From contig JAGTPG010000002.1 of assembly GCA_018195615.1 (NCBI GenBank), forward strand, positions 186,001 to 250,000: a stretch of 64,000 nucleotides of DNA, written 5' to 3'. The notes under the pieces are model-generated. The model was not told the origin of the DNA and ran no database searches. It worked only from the letters and a program-made list of their open reading frames with translations. The DNA is from Streptomyces tuirus (lineage in GTDB: Bacteria; Actinomycetota; Actinomycetes; Streptomycetales; Streptomycetaceae). The position numbers and the translations under genes are program-made. Below are positions 59,851 to 64,000 of this stretch, in pieces; positions within the stretch are counted from its first letter, which is position 1, and each line of letters starts with the position of its first letter.

Positions 59851-60190
59851 TCGGACCTCCTTGTCGCGGGGTGGACCTCTTCAGGCGCCGGACGGGTACC
59901 CGCCCTCCGAGCTGACACACAGACCATTGCCGGTACTCTCCGTGATCACATGATCACCTGCCATCAGAGAGCCGACCACCCCGCCGGGCAGACCCGTACG
60001 GACCACCAACTCCTCTCCCCCGTACGGCAATCCAGACAGATAACCCAGAAGCGAACAGACACCTGCCACTTTCAAAACGAAGTGGTCCTCCACCGTGCGA
60101 GATCGGTCTGTGACGGTGTGTACTGTGCTGCGGGTGGTGCGACAGACCACCTCGGACCACACCCTGCCCGACTCCCCTGGAACCGACTCG
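59851..60190. other. 340-bp intergenic region upstream of conservon
   Basis: Divergent promoter region. It contains GTGATCA CA TGATCAC at 59942-59957 and lower G+C than its surroundings. A leftward 70-codon frame from a GTG near 60093 to 59881 (starting with EDHFVLKVAGVCSLLGYL) has weak codon bias and no good ribosome site, so I leave it uncalled. Confidence 0.5.
59942..59957. promoter_or_regulatory. 16-bp palindrome, candidate operator
   Basis: GTGATCA and TGATCAC separated by two bases. The GTGA...TCACC arrangement fits the form reported for BldD boxes (AGTGA-N-TCACC), and also generic GntR-type operators. It lies between divergent genes. Confidence 0.5.
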
Positions 60191-61952
60191 ATGATCGATC
60201 TACCGGACCTGGCCGTCGGTGGACTCGCCCTCGGCACACTGTCCGCGTTCGCCCTCGGTGGCGGCCTGTTGCGCTTACGCCGGCAACTGAGCGCGCAGCG
60301 CGCGAAGACCGCCGCCTTGCGGCCCAACTCGACGGCACTTCACGGGCGTTCACGGCCGAGGTCGAGCACCTGGCGGCGCAGCGCGTGCCCGCCGCGGCCC
60401 GGCAGGTCGCCCACCCGCACGTCGCCGTGCCCGGCCCGCTGAATCCGCAACTCGCGGGTTCGCCCTGGGCTTCGCTCTGGAGCAGGTGCTCAAGGGGCTG
60501 CACAGCGAACTCGCCGCGCAGCGCACCCGGATCGACGCGGCGGCACAGGCCGGGATGCGCGGCGCCACGCGGGAGATCCAGGCGGCGCTGTACCGGCTGC
60601 AGGACGCCCTGCGCGGTCTGCAGCAGCGCTATGACGACCCCGAGCTGGCGCAGACGCTGTTCGCGCTGGACCATGAGAACGAGCAGTCCTTGCGGCGCGC
60701 GCAGATCGCCGCGGTGGTGTGCGGGGCCTGGGTGGGACTGGCCCGCGAGGAGTCCCATCTCGTCGACGCGGTGACGGGCGGTCAGGCCCGGCTCGCGGGC
60801 TACCGGCGGGTCCGGGTCCACAACCACCTCGCCGCGGGCACCGCCCTGGTGTCCCACGCCGTCGAGCCGGTGGCCATCATCGTCGCCGAGCTCCTCGACA
60901 ACGCGCTGCGGCACTCCGCGCCCGACACCGACGTCGTGGTCAACCTCGAGGCCGTCCACCACGGAGTCTGTGTCACCGTGGACGACGCCGGGCTGGGCAT
61001 GACGCAGGACGAACGGGCCCGTGCCCAGCGGATGGTGGCCGGTTCCGAACCGATCCTGCTCACCGAGCTCGGCGACCCGCCGCGCATGGGCCTCGCCGCC
61101 ATCGGCCAGCTGACCCGGCAGTTCGATCTGAGCGTGGACCTGTCGTCCCCGTCACCGTACGGCGGTGTGCGGGCGGTGCTGCGGGTGGACAGCCGCCTGC
61201 TGACCCGGATCGATCCCGAGGAACTGCCTCCGGCGGCCAGCGCCCCGCGCTCGACCCGCAGGGCGGAGCGGGACGCCGCGGGCGGTGCGGCCGCGCCCCG
61301 GAACGCCGAGGCGCCCGCGCCCGGCGGGCCCGAGCCGACGCCGACCGCGACGCCCCGGAAGTCTGAGCCGGCGTCAGCAGCCGCGCCCGCCAGGAAGCCC
61401 GAGCCGACACCGGTAGCACCGTCCTGCGAGCCCGGGCCCGCCTCGCCCGCCGCGTCCGCCGGGTCGCAGCCGGTGGCCGACGCCCTGGCGCCCGAGCCAC
61501 CGTCCACCACCTCCGCCCACACCTCTGCCCACACCTCCGAGCACTCGCCCACCGGCCCGGACCACGGCCACGGCTTCGGTTCGGACCAGGACGACCAGGC
61601 CTCCACCCCGGCCCCCGGCCACCACGACCACCGGGACAGCGGCGGCCTCCCCCAGCGGCGGCGCCGCAGCCGGATCGCGCCCCCGCCGGACGCCTCCGCC
61701 CCGGCACCCGCACCCGCACCCGCACCCGCACCCGCACCCGCACCACAGCGACGCCCGCGGCGCCCCGAGGAGTCCGCCGCCGCTCTCGGCGCCCTCCAGT
61801 CCGGCACGGCAGCCGCCCGTTTCGCCGCCCGGCCGAACACCGGAGCCGTCCCAGCCGTACCTGAGGGTGCCCCGGTCGCGACCACGACCGACGAGGCATC
61901 CGACGACACCGACCGAGACCGGAACGACCACGAAGGGGGAACGGCTCGATGA
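60191..61952 (+). CDS. cvnA: Conservon sensor kinase-like ATPase (CvnA) (frameshifted)
   Basis: A 587-residue membrane-attached protein heading a Streptomyces conservon. An N-terminal hydrophobic segment (VGGLALGTLSAFALGGGLL) is followed by a helical region and a histidine-kinase-type ATPase domain (about 240-350) with IIVAELLDNALRHSAPDT (N box), TVDDAGLGMT (G1) and MGLAAIGQLTRQF. A 230-residue Pro/Ala/Ser tail includes repeated Ala-Pro encoded by hexanucleotides. I see no phospho-acceptor His. Start ATG 60191. Bases are missing at 60321-60322 and 60456-60458. Its stop overlaps cvnB. Confidence 0.88.
61703..61744 (+). repeat. GCACCC hexanucleotide repeat in cvnA
   Basis: About seven tandem GCACCC units encode alternating Ala-Pro in the disordered tail of CvnA. 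Six-base units change length without breaking the frame. Confidence 0.85.
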
Positions 61953-62371
61953 CCAGCCGCGCAGCGGGGGACACGGCATGGGTGCTCGAACCGGTTCTGG
62001 AGGTGCCGCACGTCGTGGCCGCCGTCCTGCTCACCCGGGACGGGCTCGTGACGGGCTACACCGACGCCCTGTCGCAGCCGTCGGCCGAGCGGGTCGCCGC
62101 CATCACCAGCACCGTGCAGGGCGCCTGCCGTACCGCGGCGGCGGCGTTCGCTGACACCGACCGGGCCGAGATACGGCAGGTCGTCATCGAGTCGGACCAC
62201 GGCTACGTCCTCATCGTGCCGACCGACCACGGCACCTGCGTGGCCGCGTACGGCGACCCAGAGGTGCGCCTGGACCTGCTCGCCCACCGCGTGCACTCGC
62301 AGGTCGCGCGACTCGGCGAGAAGGCGATGGCCGCCGGGCCCCGAGGTGCCGACGACGACACGCCGGCATGA
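61949..62371 (+). CDS. cvnB: Roadblock/LC7 protein (CvnB)
   Basis: A 140-residue roadblock/LC7 domain protein: EVPHVVAAVLLTRDGLVTGY, AITSTVQGACRTAAAAF, IRQVVIESDHGYVLIVP. In conservons this protein forms a membrane complex with CvnA, CvnC and the GTPase CvnD, resembling a eukaryotic G-protein-coupled system. ATGA overlap with cvnA and again with cvnC. Intact. Confidence 0.93.
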   Translation: MTSRAAGDTAWVLEPVLEVPHVVAAVLLTRDGLVTGYTDALSQPSAERVAAITSTVQGACRTAAAAFADTDRAEIRQVVIESDHGYVLIVPTDHGTCVAAYGDPEVRLDLLAHRVHSQVARLGEKAMAAGPRGADDDTPA

Positions 62372-62730
62372 CCCGCCGCCGGGGCGGCCGTCCCCTGGTT
62401 CCCGCGTACCTGTCGACCGGCGGAGTGGCCCGGCCCAGCCGTGTGCATCTGGAGCGGCTGTCGGTGCTCACCGGCAGCGGCGAGCCGGCTCCCGCCGATC
62501 TGCCCGCCGCGCAGGCGGCCCTGCTGGAGGAGCTGGAGTACGGGGCGCTGACGGTGGTGGAGGCCGCGGCCCTGCTGCGGCTGCCCGTCTCCGCCGTGCT
62601 GGTGCTGGCCGCCGACCTCGTCGACCGCGACCTGGTGCTGTCCCGCGCGCCGATCCCGCCCGCCCGACGCTTCGACCCCGACCTGCTGAAGAGAGTGGCC
62701 GATGGCCTCCGCGACCTCAAGCACCGTTGA
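62368..62730 (+). CDS. cvnC: DUF742 protein (CvnC)
   Basis: A 120-residue DUF742 protein with LVPAYLSTGGVARPSR at the start, then a winged-helix-like section LEYGALTVVEAAALLRLPVS and the conserved end LLKRVADGLRDLKHR. Third gene of the conservon. Its end overlaps the cvnD start by 29 bases. Intact. Confidence 0.93.
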   Translation: MTRRRGGRPLVPAYLSTGGVARPSRVHLERLSVLTGSGEPAPADLPAAQAALLEELEYGALTVVEAAALLRLPVSAVLVLAADLVDRDLVLSRAPIPPARRFDPDLLKRVADGLRDLKHR

Positions 62731-63327
62731 CACCGCCGCCGTGGGCGACGGCATCCATCTCCCGGACACCGCACGCGACCTGGTGAAGATCCTGGTCACG
62801 GGGCCCTTCGGGTGGGCAAGACCACCCTGATCGGCTCCGTTTCCGAGATCCGCCCGCTGCACACCGAGGAGCAGCTCACCGAGGCGTCCGCGCAGGTGGA
62901 CGACCTCGCCGGGGTACGGGACAAGTCGACCACCACCGTCGCCATCGACTTCGGCCGGATCAGCCTGCCGGGCGGCATCGTGCTGTACCTGTTCGGCACG
63001 CCCGGCCAGGAACGGTTCCGGCCGCTGTGGGACGACATCGCCTACGGGGCGCTGGGCGCGCTCGTCCTGGTCGACGCCCGCCGGATCGACGCCTCGTTCG
63101 ACGTGCTCGGGCTGGTGGAGGAGACCGGGCTGCCGTACGCGGTCGCCTTCAACACCTTCCCGGACGCGCCCCGCCACCACACGCCCGAGCAACTGCGCGC
63201 CGCCCTGGACCTGGAGCCGGCGACGCCGATGGTGACCTGCGACGCGCGGGAGCCGAACTCCTCGATCGACGCCCTGCTCGCCCTGGTCCAGCACCTGATC
63301 GACCATCGACCCGCGGAGCACCGGTGA
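62702..63327 (+). CDS. cvnD: Ras-like small GTPase (CvnD) (one frameshift)
   Basis: A 208-residue GTPase with P-loop TGPFGVGKTTLIGSVSE, switch region DKSTTTVAIDFGRI, and FGTPGQERFRPLW in place of the usual DTAGQE. One G is missing in the run 62810-62812, splitting the P-loop. ATG 62702 lies inside the end of cvnC, as is normal for conservons. Its stop overlaps the P450 start as GTGA. Confidence 0.92.
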
Positions 63328-64000
63328 CTCACCCGTCCCCTGCCGAGCAGGCCTTCTCCCTCGCGGCGCCCGTACGCCTGTGGGAGGACGGCTTCGCCCG
63401 CGACCCCTATCCCTACTACGCCGCCCTGCGCGCCCAGGGCCCGGTCGGCTGGGCGGAACTCGCGCCCGGAGTGCCGGCGTACGTCGTCACGGACCGGCGG
63501 GCGGCGCTGGAACTGCTGCACGACACGGAGACGTTCTCGCACGACCCCCGGCCGTGGGAGGCGACCGTCCCCGACGACTCCCCGGTGCTCGGCATGATGC
63601 GCTGGCGGCCCAACACGCTGTTCGCCGACGGTGCCGCCCACATCCGCTACCGCACCGCGCTGATCGACGCCTTCGACCTGGTGGAGCCGCACGACCTGCG
63701 GGCCCGGGTGCACCGGGCGGTGCACCTCCTGGTGGGCCGGTTCGGGCCACGCGGGGAGGCCGACCTGGTCGGCGAGTTCACCAGGCCGCTGATGGCGCTG
63801 GTGTTCAACAGCCTGTTCGGGCTGCCGGACAGCGCGAGCGACCGGCTCGACGGCGCACTCGGCAAGGTGATCGAGGGCGGCGCGCAGTCGGCCGAGGGGG
63901 AGGCCGAGTACGCCGGGTACGTGCTGGAGCTGATCGCGGCCAAGAGGGAGCGGCGGGGCGATGACCTGCCGAGCTGGCTGCTGGACCATCCGGCGGGGCT
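63324..64000 (+). CDS. Cytochrome P450, partial (conservon-linked)
   Basis: The first 225 residues of a P450 cut by the window end. Seen: AAPVRLWEDGFARDPYPYYAAL, YVVTDRRAALELLHDTETFS, LFADGAAHIRYRTALIDAF and DLVGEFTRPLMALVFNSLFG. The I-helix, ExxR and haem-Cys motifs lie beyond the edge. Some S. coelicolor conservons end with CYP157/CYP154 P450 pairs, and this fits a CYP157-like member. GTG 63324 overlaps the cvnD stop. Confidence 0.88.
   Translation, partial: MTHPSPAEQAFSLAAPVRLWEDGFARDPYPYYAALRAQGPVGWAELAPGVPAYVVTDRRAALELLHDTETFSHDPRPWEATVPDDSPVLGMMRWRPNTLFADGAAHIRYRTALIDAFDLVEPHDLRARVHRAVHLLVGRFGPRGEADLVGEFTRPLMALVFNSLFGLPDSASDRLDGALGKVIEGGAQSAEGEAEYAGYVLELIAAKRERRGDDLPSWLLDHPAG

Noticed and set aside
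59881..60093. Leftward 70-codon frame in the conservon promoter region
   Set aside because: Weak third-position G/C bias, no clear ribosome site, and it contains the candidate operator. Kept only as a note.
1..64000. tRNA, rRNA, CRISPR, prophage or IS elements
   Set aside because: I looked for cloverleaf-like sequences, regular spacer arrays, transposases, integrases and terminal inverted repeats and saw none. A tRNAscan and ISfinder search would settle it.

Overview
The window is chromosomal DNA of a Streptomyces or very close relative. It has very high G+C with strongly G/C-ending codons, GTG and TTG starts, ATGA/GTGA stop-start overlaps, a conservon (cvn) signalling operon, PAS/GAF/SpoIIE phosphatases, a GAF-ANTAR regulator, twin-arginine exported enzymes and an LAxTG wall-anchored protein. 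I see no rRNA or tRNA genes, CRISPR array, prophage or insertion sequence.

A quality problem dominates interpretation. About 40 positions look like a single missing G or C, nearly all inside a G or C run. They break at least 25 otherwise conserved genes. Restoring one base at each point rejoins the domains, and in almost every case gives an exact multiple of three between a Shine-Dalgarno-supported start and the stop. I read these as assembly errors and annotate the genes as whole CDSs, naming the break points. Lengths quoted for such genes are after correction.

Layout. 0-3.7 kb: lipoprotein, small exported protein, CelD/GNAT-type acyltransferase, a 96-bp minisatellite and an exported AMIN-like protein. 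3.9-9.35 kb: two convergent PAS/GAF/SpoIIE phosphatases flanking a GAF-ANTAR protein. 9.5-16.7 kb: ankyrin protein, GH46 chitosanase, EamA, MMPL and TauE/SafE membrane proteins, dienelactone hydrolase. 16.7-22.6 kb: wall-anchored DUF1996 protein, AA10 LPMO, GNAT, YihY, flavodoxin-like and SRPBCC proteins. 22.6-27.6 kb: a 1449-residue CtpI-like P-type ATPase and its small operon partner. 27.8-35.0 kb: secreted protein-arginine deiminase, a nucleotidyltransferase/BON/metallophosphoesterase group, PhoD phosphatase and a streptogrisin-like protease. 35.1-39.0 kb: an unrecognised, tightly coupled five-gene operon (62-residue peptide, orphan protein, two paralogous helical proteins, beta-lactamase-fold hydrolase) behind an AT-rich promoter island. 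39.2-45.4 kb: Orn/Lys/Arg decarboxylase, a 168-bp repeat region, M20 peptidase, DoxX-like protein, hemerythrin and MFS exporter. 45.6-52.8 kb: six-gene sugar operon (epimerase, carbamoyltransferase, four glycosyltransferases). 53-60 kb: hypothetical genes, a LysE remnant, fructosamine kinase, catalase and an ATP-binding protein. 60.2-64 kb: conservon cvnABCD plus a cytochrome P450 cut by the window edge.

How the parts relate. Chitosanase, LPMO and the wall protein suit life on chitin- and glucan-rich material, and PhoD and the protease extend the secreted scavenging set. The phosphatases, ANTAR protein and conservon are signalling modules. The sugar operon probably builds a carbamoylated glycan or glycoside. 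The 35-39 kb operon is the best candidate for an undescribed system.
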